Assembly (NCBI GenBank): GCA_934047225.1
Contig: OW204004.1
Coordinates: forward strand, 7,506,401 to 7,570,400
From: Ypsolopha sequella
Lineage: Eukaryota; Arthropoda; Insecta; Lepidoptera; Ypsolophidae
DNA length: 64,000 bases
Reading direction: 5' to 3'
The notes under the pieces were generated by a model. That model saw only the letters and a program-made list of their open reading frames with translations, had not been told where the DNA came from and searched no databases. Each line of letters starts with the position of its first letter. Position 1 is the stretch's first letter. Position numbers and translations under genes: made by a program. This document shows, one piece after another, positions 24,801 to 32,789 of this stretch.

Positions 24801-25751
24801 GTCATCTGTAACAAATGTACGTAACCTGACTAACACAAAATGTTTCTTAATTTGATATTAAAACTGTCAATTGTTAGGTTTCCGTACTCAAAGGGCAAAA
24901 CGGAGCGCTAATAATGTAGCTCTGTTGTCTCTCCGTCTGTCTGTTCGTCCGTATGTCACGGGTCTCTAGCTCTTAGACGGAGTAAGATTGAGACCTCAAA
25001 TTTTGAGGTTGTGTAGAATGTTGACCCAAAACCGAATATTGAATTAAAAATTTAGAGAGACTAGACGGAGACTACACCGTAAATAAAAAAAAACGTTTTT
25101 TTTTTCTTTCTCTGCCGTGTATTGGAGTTTGCAACAGGCTATTGTTAACTTGTGCAATAAAGAATATTGTATTGTATTGTATGTATATTCACAGTCAAAA
25201 GTCATAACTGGTCAAAACTACTTTTGACTGCGAGAATGAATCAGTCAAAACTAGTTTTGACTAAGGACGTAGTGTTGACTGATATTCGCAGGCAAAATTA
25301 GTTTTTTGGATGTCCTGCAGCGCAGAAGAGAGCCGGTAGGTTAGGTTACAAGGTTAGGTATGGCAAGTCGCGGAACGCCCAGAAATACTTTTTAATCAAA
25401 ATTACTTCAGACCAACTTAGTCAAAACTAGTTTTGACTGATTTTCGCAGTCAAAACTACTTTTGACCGGCTATAAGTTTTGACTGCAACATATATAATAA
25501 ACAAATGTGTCTGAGCGACACCCCAGCACTAGTTAAATTTGATTCATTATTTTTGTGTTTAGGTTAGGAATACTAACAGGGAAAGAGCATTGTTACTAAC
25601 CAAACTGGAGCACATTGTAGTCTGATAAATAAACTTTTATTATTACAATTATTATTATTGTTATAAACTTTTTTGCAGGTTATATTCTTTGCATTGTTTT
25701 TTGGGGTACTGTGGAAACAGTACTTATTTTAAGAACAAACTGGCTCGCTGA
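6686..25751 (+). CDS. Divergent Fringe-like beta-1,3-N-acetylglucosaminyltransferase, 8 exons, 296 aa
   Basis: Exons: 6686-6859, 12098-12158, 13819-13930, 16880-17018, 18865-18950, 19850-19926, 23117-23285, 25679-25751. All introns begin GT and end AG, and the codon phases join without a stop. The predicted protein has a hydrophobic N-terminal anchor or signal (residues 5-19), then IFIGVKTT (29-36), WFFTD (80s region, exon 2), paired Cys in TKC and LCCK, the metal-binding DDD (122-124), RRPDD (205-209) and SLHC near the end. These occur in the order known for Fringe (GT31), which adds GlcNAc to O-fucose on Notch EGF repeats in the Golgi. It is shorter than typical Fringe because the stem region is only about 25 residues. 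The usual GGAG segment after the DDD core reads FSALGQGIC here. It is probably a diverged paralogue; a decaying gene is possible but nothing is broken. An in-frame TAA 15 bases upstream of the ATG supports the start. Confidence 0.86.
6864..7715 (+). repeat. About 5.5 copies of a 150-155-bp tandem repeat in intron 1
   Basis: The phrase TTATTTTGAGCATATTTCTC recurs at about 6901, 7050, 7203, 7355, 7507 and 7660, each followed by GACTCATGATTACTTAAAT, GGGAGAAGGAAAGAGAAAAC and CAATCGTCAAAGT or a close variant. A partial unit begins within a few bases of the exon 1 donor. Confidence 0.92.
7716..9648. other. Intron 1 stretch with no recognised element
   Basis: Contains two short open frames (7820-8002 and 8101-8358, plus strand) that I do not recognise, and on the minus strand at 8807-9073 a fragment with [19 protein letters not shown] that resembles one at 41514-41801. 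Otherwise AT-rich filler. Confidence 0.4.
9649..11074. mobile_element. 1.4-kb foldback element with about 380-bp inverted repeats
   Basis: The left end starts CAAAGCGCGATGTAAAGCTG and the right end is its complement. Complementarity continues through ACACGTTAAGAAAGTGTGAT and the inner block CAAATATCGGC-CAACCGCTCAT (near 9975 and 10750). The middle, around 10350, codes for nothing. It is a non-autonomous DNA element in intron 1 of the Fringe-like gene. No terminal signature assigns it to a superfamily. Confidence 0.8.
11344..11490 (+). repeat. Partial copy of the TTAA-flanked MITE (subfamily A')
   Basis: TTAAGGCTGTTATAGCC is followed by CCAACGACCTTGAGT and ATATTGAAATAACGT. It matches 47444-47610 closely and the family A copies more distantly. 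Confidence 0.6.
11880..12004. repeat. 125-bp hairpin close to exon 2
   Basis: ACATTCTCGGCGAGACTCTCGC pairs with GCGAGAGTGTCGCCCAGAAT at the other end. Inner AGGGACAAAGC pairs with GCTTTGTCCCC. It ends 93 bp before the exon 2 acceptor. Confidence 0.75.
12098..12158 (+). CDS. Fringe-like gene, exon 2
   Basis: Acceptor GTTTTTCAG, donor CAC|GTAAGT, phase 1. Encodes [20 protein letters not shown]; the FFTD core follows the VKTT strand directly in Fringe proteins. Confidence 0.85.
12588..13308 (+). pseudogene. LINE ORF2 C-terminal fragment with a C2H2 zinc finger
   Basis: An open frame from about 12588 to the TGA at 13306-13308 encodes the region after the RT domain of a non-LTR retrotransposon: [40 protein letters not shown], then a terminal C2H2 finger [19 protein letters not shown]. 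This architecture is known in RTE-like and related LINEs. The RT core is absent, so it is a dead 5'-truncated copy in intron 2 of the Fringe-like gene, on the same strand. Confidence 0.85.
13819..13930 (+). CDS. Fringe-like gene, exon 3
   Basis: Acceptor CTTTTCAG, donor AAA|GTATGT, phase 2. Encodes [13 protein letters not shown] and DLCCK, the conserved cysteine segment that precedes the DDD motif. Confidence 0.86.
13999..14850. other. Intron 3, first part: nothing recognised
   Basis: AT-rich with T-runs and no ORF with a recognisable domain. Confidence 0.4.
14851..14935 (+). repeat. Two tandem copies of a 43-bp unit
   Basis: GCGGGCGGAAAAAGTGTATG and GCGGGCAGAAAAAGTATATG each lead into AATTCATTGTTAACGTGCT or its variant. 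Confidence 0.75.
14972..15034. repeat. 63-bp palindrome
   Basis: CAAGTGGCCAGTATTATTTT at the left pairs with the complementary right arm ending CTGGCCACTTG, with only a few mismatches. Confidence 0.75.
15212..15245. repeat. GC-rich hairpin in intron 3
   Basis: TTGAGGCCC pairs with GGGCCTCAA around an inner GGCTTCGCC. It may be the end of an old element; only the hairpin is visible. Confidence 0.45.
15751..16224 (+). mobile_element. MITE family A copy 1, flanked by TTAA
   Basis: TTAA at 15751-15754 and 16221-16224 bracket 466 bp that begin GGCGATTACCATCGCCAAAT and end ATTTGGCAATAGTAAGGCCC. Two other full copies (49354-49819 inverted and 52559-53032) share internal sequence and also have TTAA on both sides. 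TTAA duplications are the signature of piggyBac-like transposition. No coding capacity. Confidence 0.82.
16418..16804. mobile_element. Head-to-head pair of tRNA-derived SINEs forming a 387-bp foldback
   Basis: The outer 70 bases are nearly perfect inverted copies (ATTATTAGAGTGCAATACAA at the left). Each arm carries a tRNA-like module. The minus-strand copy has a box-A-like GGTGGCGCAATTGGTAGCGC and a box-B-like GGTTTGAATCC. The plus copy has GGTGGCGCAATCG, about 100 bp of foreign sequence, then GGTCGCAGGTTCGAATCC. The acceptor stem does not close, so these are SINE heads and not working tRNA genes. The pair lies in intron 3, 75 bp before exon 4. Confidence 0.75.
16880..17018 (+). CDS. Fringe-like gene, exon 4 (DDD exon)
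   Basis: Acceptor CATTTTTAG, donor GGG|GTAATA, phase 0. Encodes [20 protein letters not shown], with the intact DDD that binds the metal and UDP-sugar. A 387-bp foldback ends only 75 bp before the acceptor. Confidence 0.88.
17411..18340 (+). repeat. Two tandem 479/451-bp units rich in CGGCCTTCGGCCTC
   Basis: Both units begin TCTGACAG, run through CAACGGTCGAAATGTGCTTG or a variant and GAATCCCGCTAAGCCCAATC, and carry four or more copies of the palindromic CGGCCTTCGGCCTC. GC content is far above the flanks. The ORFs across it are by-products of the repeat. It lies in intron 4. Confidence 0.88.
18590..18757 (+). repeat. Repeat family I (ends GGTACGGAACCCT), partial copy
   Basis: Shares CTATCACGGTTCATGAGATA, CCTGGTGACA and GGGTACGGAACCCT with 37948-38302. 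It directly follows the GC-rich array, so both may be parts of one larger non-autonomous element. Confidence 0.65.
18865..18950 (+). CDS. Fringe-like gene, exon 5
   Basis: Acceptor TTTTCCAG, donor AAG|GTTTGT. Encodes [20 protein letters not shown]. The position aligns with the FATGGAGFCLSR segment of Fringe proteins, but TGGAG is replaced by ALGQG. This is the most divergent conserved block of the gene. Confidence 0.8.
19121..19132 (+). repeat. Run of 12 cytosines
   Basis: An uninterrupted C12 in intron 5, unusual in this AT-rich sequence. Confidence 0.85.
19300..19382. repeat. 83-bp MITE-like hairpin in intron 5
   Basis: TACAGTGCAACTGAAAAGTC with ATGAAAT at the left is complemented by ATTTCATGACTTTATAGTTG at the right. 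Confidence 0.8.
19850..19926 (+). CDS. Fringe-like gene, exon 6 (PDD exon)
   Basis: Acceptor TTTTTTCAG, donor AATAG|GTGAGA, phase 1. Encodes [15 protein letters not shown]; the second Asp region of PDD is the proposed catalytic base in Fringe proteins. Confidence 0.85.
19990..20110 (+). repeat. Short dispersed repeat shared with 43061-43110
   Basis: GGGCCACCCGCTCAGCTGCC resembles GGGCCATCCCGCTTAGCTGC near 43066; both continue with an AT-rich GGTGTTTGTG-like stretch. Confidence 0.35.
20774..21150 (+). pseudogene. Probable LINE ORF2 C-terminal remnant in intron 6
   Basis: The frame encodes [20 protein letters not shown] and [15 protein letters not shown], a pattern like the extreme C-terminus of Jockey-type LINE ORF2, followed by TTTATTTATTTATT-like simple sequence as in LINE 3' ends. 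The match is only suggestive. Confidence 0.4.
21686..21764. repeat. 79-bp palindrome in intron 6
   Basis: AACCCGACCGCTCACATATT pairs with the right arm ending GTCAGCGGTCGGGTT. The loop is only a few bases (GCGCG region). Confidence 0.85.
22251..22276 (+). repeat. (GAAA)n microsatellite
   Basis: Six GAAA units. It directly precedes a repeat shared with 45180-45330 and may be that element's tail. Confidence 0.8.
22290..22495 (-). repeat. Dispersed repeat, probable LINE/SINE 3' end (copy 1)
   Basis: CAGCTCAGCTTAATGCTGCA and CTGGTATTCTGCTGAATCCT recur with few changes at 45180-45330. The GAAA tract at its lower end suggests a minus-strand 3' tail. Confidence 0.5.
23117..23285 (+). CDS. Fringe-like gene, exon 7
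   Basis: Acceptor TTTTCGCAG, donor CTAG|GTATTA. Encodes a C-terminal part including TYSHAES (compare FHSHLE in Fringe), AISLSYH and KKKDPTR. It joins to SLHC in the last exon, as in known family members. Confidence 0.85.
23386..24008. mobile_element. 623-bp MITE with 50-bp terminal inverted repeats in intron 7
   Basis: TATACAGTGTGTCCCTAGCA at the left pairs with a right end of TACGAGGGACACACTGTATA. Inner CAAGTGCACATC and GTGAAACTAG also match. The interior is A/T-rich and non-coding. TA on both outer sides would fit a Tc1/mariner-like origin, which is only a guess. Confidence 0.8.
24590..24662 (+). repeat. LINE/SINE 3' end with (TTGAA)n tail, copy 1
   Basis: GGCGGAACTAATGTGC, AAGCCAGATAAAAT and the tail TTGAATTGAATTGAA are shared with 30713-30780. 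Confidence 0.65.
24878..25182 (+). repeat. Fragment of a dispersed repeat with CCGTCTGTCTGTT region and (TATTG)n tail
   Basis: TTTCCGTACTCAAAGGGCAA and CCGTCTGTCTGTTCGTCC look like family I. It ends GTGCAATAAAGAATATTGTA followed by TTGTATTGTAT, the sort of tail seen on LINE/SINE 3' ends. Confidence 0.45.
25192..25485. mobile_element. 294-bp MITE built of repeated AGTCAAAACTAGTTTTGACT
   Basis: The termini CAGTCAAAA and TTTTGACTG are inverted. The self-complementary 20-mer AGTCAAAACTAGTTTTGACT occurs once in each arm, and shorter TCAAAACTACTTTTGAC variants occur beside it. It ends 193 bp before the last exon of the Fringe-like gene. Confidence 0.8.
25679..25751 (+). CDS. Fringe-like gene, exon 8 (last coding exon)
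   Basis: Acceptor TTTTTTGCAG. Encodes [15 protein letters not shown] and a short tail ending at TGA 25749-25751. LYSLHC matches the FYSLHC block near the Fringe C-terminus. Confidence 0.8.
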
Positions 25752-25843
25752 GGAATCTGAGAAGACAGAACAGTAAAAAAAAACTTGCTTTATTACGTGG
25801 AATTAAAAACTTATAATATTGATTTTAATAGATACTTAATGTA

Positions 25844-25849
25844 AATAAA
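25844..25849 (+). terminator. Polyadenylation signal of the Fringe-like gene
   Basis: AATAAA lies 93 bases after the stop codon, in otherwise AT-rich sequence. Confidence 0.5.
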
Positions 25850-26482
25850 ATATTTATGTAATTTCTTTGCTTTAATTTTCAATTGCTTTTTATTAAAAAT
25901 ACACACGTCATCTTTAGGAAAATTGAATCCATCAATCCATCTATCAGCCTAGTTCGTCCTTTGCAAGATTTCCCCACTTTTGGCAATCCTCCTGGAAGAA
26001 ATGCCCATACTCAGAGGGTGGGTTGGCGAGCGCAGTGCCAAAACCGTCGCACCAGGGACGCCCGGCCCGTCACCATTCTGTTTTATAAAAGGCCCGGCAA
26101 TATGAGATGAATATACCACCATCAATCGGTCCCAGGCCCCAGGCATGGTGTACTACCTGGTTGTTTCTGTGTGATAGCTGTCCACTTACTCTCCCACCAA
26201 TTACTTCGGGGCGATTTCTCTATCTGCTCTACCACCTGCAAAAACAGATATTGAATGTTATTTGGGTAATGCGGAATCTGCGACAGTACGTGATATCATT
26301 CAAGAAAGAGCTATAAGAACTAAAGAAGAAGGTGGTATCGTGGTTCTTTGGTAGCCAAACCGACCCCCCATAGATATACATACTAGTATAAATCAGGCCA
26401 TCTAAACCATTTTTATCAAACTCGATGCTCTTCATCGCCTTTTAGCTGTGGACAGTGTCTTGACTAAAATTATGCAAATGTG
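25850..26482. other. Downstream of the Fringe-like gene; small repeat remnants only
   Basis: CCCGGCCCGTCACCATTCTG near 26070 resembles TGGCCCGTCACCAGTCTGTT near 19244, so a short dispersed repeat is likely. Otherwise nothing recognised. Confidence 0.35.
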
Positions 26483-26913
26483 CATAGACTGAGTATAGAC
26501 TACGTATAGACCGACAACTCCTAAACATCAAGGTGTAGCAAATTTTTTACGCGCCCTTATGACACTTGTTGTCGCCAAGTGTTGCAAATAAGCATAATTT
26601 GTTTAATTGGCTGCAAGTAAACTCTCATGGTTACCAAGTAAACATGTGGCTGTAATAGCTTTGCTTAGAAAAACTAGATGGCGCTAAGTTGGCAACACTA
26701 AGAGTGAATATTTCAGCGCCATCTATTATCGAAGTGGGAATTATTTACGTGACATCGCTTTGCAACTAGCGTCACGAATCGGTCTTTTTAGCATCGTGTT
26801 CGTAAGAAGATTTAGCCACGCCATCTAGATTTCGTTAGAATTTTACACTTTTTTGTGGCTACAAACTGATGTATGGGAACTGCTAGTCTATACATAGTAA
26901 TACTTAGTCTATG
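26483..26913. mobile_element. 431-bp MITE with imperfect 30-bp terminal inverted repeats
   Basis: CATAGACTGAGTATAGACTA at the left is complemented by a right end of CATAGTAATACTTAGTCTATG minus one base. No coding sequence inside. Confidence 0.6.
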
Positions 26914-27548
26914 ATATGTGGTAGGCAGATGGTAAAGTATGAAATCGAAAATCCTTTACCAAAACTCAACAAATAGGTGCGACGACGAGCGGAGCGAGGA
27001 GTGTGTAAGGTTATGTAAGTACATTTGGGGAGCCGAGCAAACCGGAGCGTAGCGAGGCAACCCATCATAATATGCCCAGTTCTATAATGTGCTGACGACA
27101 CATAGTATGACTTGACTTGTCAAAATACGCGGAATGAATGTTCTTTTATAGCTTTAACAAAAATAAAATATTCTCTCGTTTTAAGAGGATTTGGATGCTG
27201 CTGCTACAATACATCTACAGCAGCTAAACAGTTGCACCATCGACATTTGCAAGTGATGTTGTAATTAGCTTATTGTACCTAGTATGAGAGTAGATAAAAC
27301 AAAAACAACACCTCCTTTGTCACCTTTGAATAGAGCAAATCCAGCAAAAACACAAATACGCAACGCCAAGTGAGGAACTGGCATCAGTACCCACCTGCCT
27401 GCGCGTACTTTATGATTGCTTTCCGTGTCCGCCGCTAGAAGCAATTTATCCTAAAATTCTAACTTTTCATTGTAGATACCATGGCTCCACCTCCCACCGC
27501 CAGTTTATCCGCAAATAGGTGCACGATCGTGGGATATGCGTACTCAGT

Positions 27549-27725
27549 AAGCTTAGGGCTGCGAGATGGTCTGGATTCGTCGGGATTGTCCCGCGGCGTT
27601 TCGATGTCCAGAGTCCCGATAAAATACAAATTGTCCCGACAAATAACAAATTTAATAACAACGATCGGCGGGCACTAAAGTATTTTGTTGTAATTATTAT
27701 TACTTAATTTTAATTAAAAAAAAAT
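27549..27725 (+). repeat. MITE family D, partial copy
   Basis: CGGGATTGTCCCG, ATGTCCAGAGTCC, ATACAAATTGTCCCGACAA and AGTATTTTGTTGTAAT match, inverted, the complete copy at 42044-42312. The right third is missing. Confidence 0.75.
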
Positions 27726-28041
27726 TTTTGATTCGTAATATTGGCGGGAATGTACGGAGTGTCGGGAGTGTGCCATGGCAGTGACATAAACAACTTAATT
27801 ATCATACACGGACAGAAACGTTAGTTTTCACCATAATGCTTCCTTTTTTTATTTGCCCTAAATATATGGAACCCAAAAAAAATTAAAGTAATTATTGCGA
27901 CATCTCACGGGAAAACTTTGAACTACTCGTACGTGGTAAAGAGACTCTGAAAAGCACGGGATAAGTTTTCGCTCCGCTCCCTACCTTCGTTGCCTCTTCG
28001 ATGAGCAGTTTCCGTTCATCACACGAGAGGGCGCTATATTT

Positions 28042-28385
28042 TCTTATGATTATTTTAAGAATTGTCCGATATGACGTCACTTGAGAATTTTATACATTAT
28101 ACTGATTGTGATGTGTGATTGCTTTTATAAAAAAGTGGTCTGTCTCTGTCTGTCTACTCATCTGTCAAATCAGTCGGAAGCAAATTATTATAAATGTATC
28201 TTGATAACAAAGGATACATTTCTAAACAGCCATTTCTCAGTGACGTCACACGAAGGCAAATGGAAGTAGCAGCTTTTTCGTAAAAATATTCATTATCATG
28301 ACATTTTTAGACCACGAGTTCTTAAATACGGCTTTTAAAAACCTTAATCTCGAAATGGTTTTCAAATTAACACATCTTAACATAA
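28042..28385 (+). mobile_element. Non-autonomous repeat family B, copy 1
   Basis: About 345 bp including GACGTCACTTGAGAATTTTA, AATCTCGAAATGGTTTTC and ATTGTGATGTGTGATTGC. An inverted copy lies at 40577-40930. Both ends carry GTGACGTCA-type motifs. The coordinates are where similarity stops by eye. Confidence 0.75.
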
Positions 28386-28624
28386 TCTAACACATCTAAG
28401 TGAATTGCCACGGATCAAAATCTTAATTCACTTTTAATTCTAAACAAGAAAAACAAAAGGTTAAGTTGTGCACCTTCCACGAAGCGGGTACTGTTTCGTT
28501 TTAATTGATTTATATTTATAGAATAAATAATGGAATAGAAGATATGCATGATATGTATGATAAAGAGTATGGAATTGATTTTTTTATGTGTGGTGGATGA
28601 CAGCTGTTGAAGTCAAGGTATTTT

Positions 28625-30440
28625 AAATTGTTTCTAGATTTAATTAAAGTGTACTGTAACGGAGATTTGGTTGTTGCAATCAAATGATAAGTCGACGTCT
28701 AAAAAGGTGATTTTGTCTGATGAGATGTTATGAGTGCATCTGAGTGAAGAATGGTTGTTGAGTCTGTCAAGAAAGTCGGTCAGGGAGTCGATACCGTTTG
28801 GCCAGATCATGAACATGTCATCAATGAACCTCTTCTTAATAAGGGGTTTCTGGGGTTCTTTCACTCGCTAGGAACGTAGTTTCAATGGAGTCCATAAATA
28901 CATTCGCATTGCTAGGAGCCATCCGAGTTCTAATCGCAGTCCCTTTAGTTTGACGGTAGAATTTATTTTCGAATGAGAAGTATTTGTTTTGTAGAATTAT
29001 ATTTGTAAGAAATGTGATGAAGTCCGTTGAAGGATGTTGGGGTTGTAGCAACACCTTCTGTACACTGACAGTAGGTGTTGGGGGTAGTCGGGTATTGAGA
29101 TGGGAATGAAGAGCTGCAAGACCAGCATCGTGTGGGATGTTTGTGTATATGTAAACTACGTCTATGGTGACCAGATATAATTTTGTGTGATTTGGTAGTT
29201 GTAGTGATTGAATTATTTGGAGGAAATGGTTCGTGTCTTTGATATGGGATGCTAATCCTTTACTAATTGTTGCAGATGATAATCAACATAAGAGGCAACT
29301 ATAGGTCTGCCAAGATGATTAATTTTATGGATTTTGGGAAAGGTGTAAAAGTGGGGAGTCGTCGGATGGCTCGGTATCAGAAGGTTAATGTCAGATTCTG
29401 AGAAACCGTCGGTTGAACCCTTTGCGTGGAGTAGGTCACCGACTAATTCCACAATCTCGTCACACGGGTCACCTGGTACAACAGTTTAAAAAGTCGAGTC
29501 GGTGAGTTGTCGAAGTCCTTCGGCTACGTAATCTGTCTTGTCCATAATTACAGTTGTCGATCCCTTGTTTGCTTGTGAGATGATTATGTAATTATTATTT
29601 TGAAGTTTAATTAGTGATTGCCTCTCTTTGTACCATAGGTTCAGCGTTGTATCTTGGAGATTGTTTATGAATCTACCATTTGAAAGTTTTGCTAGGATGC
29701 TTGACAGGAACATTTCAATGGGATGGTTTGGGGGTAGTGGAAATGGTTCGTTTAGGGAAGGGGGGTTGAAAAAGTAGAACTGCCAGTAATGTTTCCATTT
29801 TATGTTGCGACCAAATTTAACGAAGTCATTCATTAGTTTAATCCTATCAATCATTTTGGTAGGGCAGAATGACAATCCTTTATTTAGTAATGCTATATCC
29901 TCGGGAGTTAATAAAGTAAAAGAAAGGTTTATTACGGTATCTGAATGGGATTTTTGTTTGTTTTGGATACTTGGCATGGGGTTGAAATCTGAAGGTATGT
30001 CATTGTGGTGATATCTTATAGGTAGGTGGATGTTGTTACGTGCGTAATATATTTTTAGATTTTGAAGTATTGTTAACATCCTAGATTGTTCTTTTGAAAG
30101 AGTGTTATTGCCGTTTGAAAAGATTGTTTGTATTTTTAGAAAAAGGTGGGGGTAAGCAATGAGGCTGATTTGAAGGAGTGCATCAAGTTGTTTTTTTTGG
30201 TTGGTACATGGATACATATATTGTCTGTAAAGCATGTGTGTAGTGTTCAGGGCGTTTACATAATTGACCATGATCATATTGGGTCTGATGATTGGTGGAA
30301 TAGCATGGAGGGCTATTTTTGGGATGAGTCCTTTTGGGGCTGTGCCGATTTCTTAACATTTTTGTAGAAATTGTAAGTGCGTATAAAACTGTAAAAGTTT
30401 AGTTGCTGTTTTTTTAATGTGATTTAAGATTTCCTTCATG
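28625..30440 (-). pseudogene. Broken Penelope-like element (PLE), reverse transcriptase region
   Basis: Read from high to low coordinates: an N-terminal part with PKGLIPKIALHAIPP (interrupted by one stop), a 263-residue open piece (29486-30277) with LLTPEDIALLNKGLSFCPT, KLSNGRFINNL and QANKGSTTVIMDKTDYVAEG, then fragments FYTFPKIHK and GRPIVAS, a motif-B-like TKGTAIRTRMAPSNANVFM, and KKRFIDDMFMIW with the catalytic IDD. These are features of PLE reverse transcriptases, which are related to telomerase. Stops and frameshifts separate the pieces, and the GIY-YIG nuclease expected further left is not seen. It is therefore a dead copy. Confidence 0.88.
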
Positions 30441-30712
30441 CAGGATGTAAATATATATCAAAGAGGTAGATCTATCTATGGTTAATATCTTACCATAGTT
30501 GTCTGCGACAGAAGTGACAAGTATAATTTTGACGTTTTCGAAAAGCTTGAATTGTTTTATAAAATGTGATATGCCTTTTAATTTTATTTATTTTTTATCG
30601 TTATTTTATTGTACTCGCGGAAGATCGATGAGATTATAATTTTCGTTTAATTGTAGGTACCTAATTGTTATTTAATCACTGTGCGTCTTTTTACTTTTAA
30701 AAACTTGACATT

Positions 30713-30780
30713 GGCGGAACTAATGTGCGGAGTCACATTATCGGAAGCCAGATAAAATGGCATTGAATTGAATTGAATTA
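30713..30780 (+). repeat. LINE/SINE 3' end with (TTGAA)n tail, copy 2
   Basis: Shares TTGGCGGAACTAATGTGC, GGAAGCCAGATAAAAT and the tail ATTGAATTGAATTGAATT with 24590-24662. Confidence 0.65.
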
Positions 30781-31186
30781 TACCGTGTAAATTTAATTGA
30801 ATATATTTCAAATATATTGTCAAATTTTAATTAAGAACCACAAAGTTTTTGATGGAACCCGAATAAAACGCATAATAACCTTAGTTAAACAAGGAACCTA
30901 GACCTTGAAACTCGATCTAACAAAGTTTGTATTAGTCCCTGAAGTGACACAACTTGTCTCGAATTCTTCCTCCAAAGGGTACGAGAAGGTCAAAACTTTT
31001 AGAAATTTATTACTTACGCAAGCATCTTGGAAGTGCTGTAGATAAATTACACACGAGTGTAAACTAAATTATTAAGAGGCCTGCGGAGCAATCCTAGTTC
31101 ATACAAACGAAATACTAAAACCATTTGTAAATGATAGATATTTTTAAGGTAGTGTGTACAGAATATCTAGGTTCTCAAATATATAT

Positions 31187-31287
31187 TAAATAAGAACACT
31201 GATTTAAACATGAAATGTGAAAAAAATAAGCTTTCTATAAAATTTTTAAATTGCTTATTTAAATTGTCTTTAAATCAGTGTCCTTTC
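31187..31287. repeat. Inner palindrome 1
   Basis: AAGAACACTGATTTAAA pairs with TTTAAATCAGTGTCCTT; the middle is A/T-rich. Confidence 0.8.
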
Positions 31288-31291
31288 AAAA

Positions 31292-31562
31292 TATACAAGG
31301 TGAATTTGTGAACATCGTCCAAATTCATACTTGAGCCTTGGTAAGTGATCGGCATCATGAACCAGTAACGACTTTTGGGAAATTCGTAAAATTAAATTTC
31401 GACTTCCCATAGTGATTCACTTAGGACTGGGAGTGAATTACTATGGGAAGTCAAAATTTCGTTATACGAATTTCACCAAAATCGTTATTGGTTCATGATG
31501 CCGATCACTCACCAAGCCTCTAGTATGAATTTGGACGATGGTCAAAAAGTCACCTTGTATAT
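31292..31562. mobile_element. Inner palindrome 2 (270-bp MITE)
   Basis: TATACAAGGTGAATTTGTGA is complemented by GTCAAAAAGTCACCTTGTAT. GTGATCGGCATCATGAACCA and GACTTCCCATAGTGATTCAC also have inverted partners, so the arms cover almost the whole element. Confidence 0.85.
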
Positions 31563-32398
31563 TTGGGAACCTAGATATTCTGTAATTCAATCGTAATAAA
31601 CACACACTATCCTAATAATGTCTATGATTTACAAATTGTTTTGGTATTTCATTTGTATGGACTAGGATATTTTTTGGTCCGTACTATGTCAACTGCACAA
31701 AACTAAACTCGTTTTTCACATATCGTAACTGAGTTAATCGGTTTAATAAAAATAATATATTCAATTACTATTCTTGTGATAAACATGTCTAACAAAAACG
31801 CATACACTCTATAAAAAGTTACGAAATTAATTTCTTTTTTCTCCTTTTAAATGGTGGTTATCCTCAAATCATACAAGCTTGATATTTGTATTAAAAACTA
31901 AGTGAACAAATTGACTCCGTAAGTTTCGGCCAACATTTCTCGCGACCAATGGCTGCGCCGTCAGACCTGGCTGCTGAATCACCGCGTTCAGCGGCCGCCT
32001 GGTTTCGTTGCGGCGGCCTCGGTTCATTCTTGCAACTAATTTTGCTGAAAAGTAGGGCGATGATCTTATCCTGCAAATTCAACTATAAAGCGTAGGAAAA
32101 AAAATTTGCGACGGAGAGAGATGTTTCTAAAAAATATAGGATCACATTTAACCATTTTTACTAACATTTTGTCTTTTACTTCATTCAAGTTATTAATTTT
32201 TCAACGGACCGCCCCGTCGCAATGCTCAAAATCAACGGTAGTCAGACGCAACAGCCGGACGCTACCCCCCAGGGGTGTCATCCAGGGGTGCCACGGGTCC
32301 GGAATGACGGTCGCGTTCATCACGTTACCGCCGCGCCGACGCGACGACGACGCGACGTATGAAAGAAACCACATGTACATTCTCATATTTCTCATACA

Positions 32399-32485
32399 AC
32401 CGCTGGCGGTTGCGTCCAAGCCGCTGGCGGTTGCGTCTTAGCCGCTGGCCGTTGCGTCCTAGCCGCTGGGGGTTGCGTCCGAGCA
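32399..32485 (+). repeat. Four tandem copies of a 20-bp GC-rich unit
   Basis: The unit CCGCTGGCGGTTGCGTCC plus two bases repeats four times, with small changes in the third (GGCCGTTGCG) and fourth (GGGGGTTGCG). It lies at the end of a GC-rich island (CCGCGCCGACGCGACGACGA) in AT-rich surroundings. Confidence 0.9.
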
Positions 32486-32789
32486 AGTGGTCGTGTACAA
32501 CGTTTTGAAGAAACCAAGGCCTAGAATATTTTAATAATTTCAACTGGAAGCCGAATTATATAATAAAAACTTAGTTTTTCGTGAGGGTGGATTCTCCGGT
32601 AGGCCCAGACCGCGCGATTTTAAACAGAAAAAAACGTCAGAGATATAGGTATTCAAATATTTTCTGTGGTCCTAATTGATGCAAAACGAGGTGCTCAATC
32701 TGACATTTTGTAGACACGTAACTTTCTTTTGAGAACTTAAATCTGTGTGTCCAAACGATCATATTCCATCTCAGAATATATTATTCTGG

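Larger units (their letters stand above)
31089..31669. mobile_element. 581-bp foldback with two smaller foldbacks inside
   Basis: The outer arms are about 100 bp: ATCCTAGTTCATACAAACGA at the left and its complement ending GTATGGACTAGGAT at the right. ACAGAATATCTAGGTTC is complemented by GAACCTAGATATTCTGT with one mismatch. Two complete palindromes occupy the centre. Confidence 0.85.
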
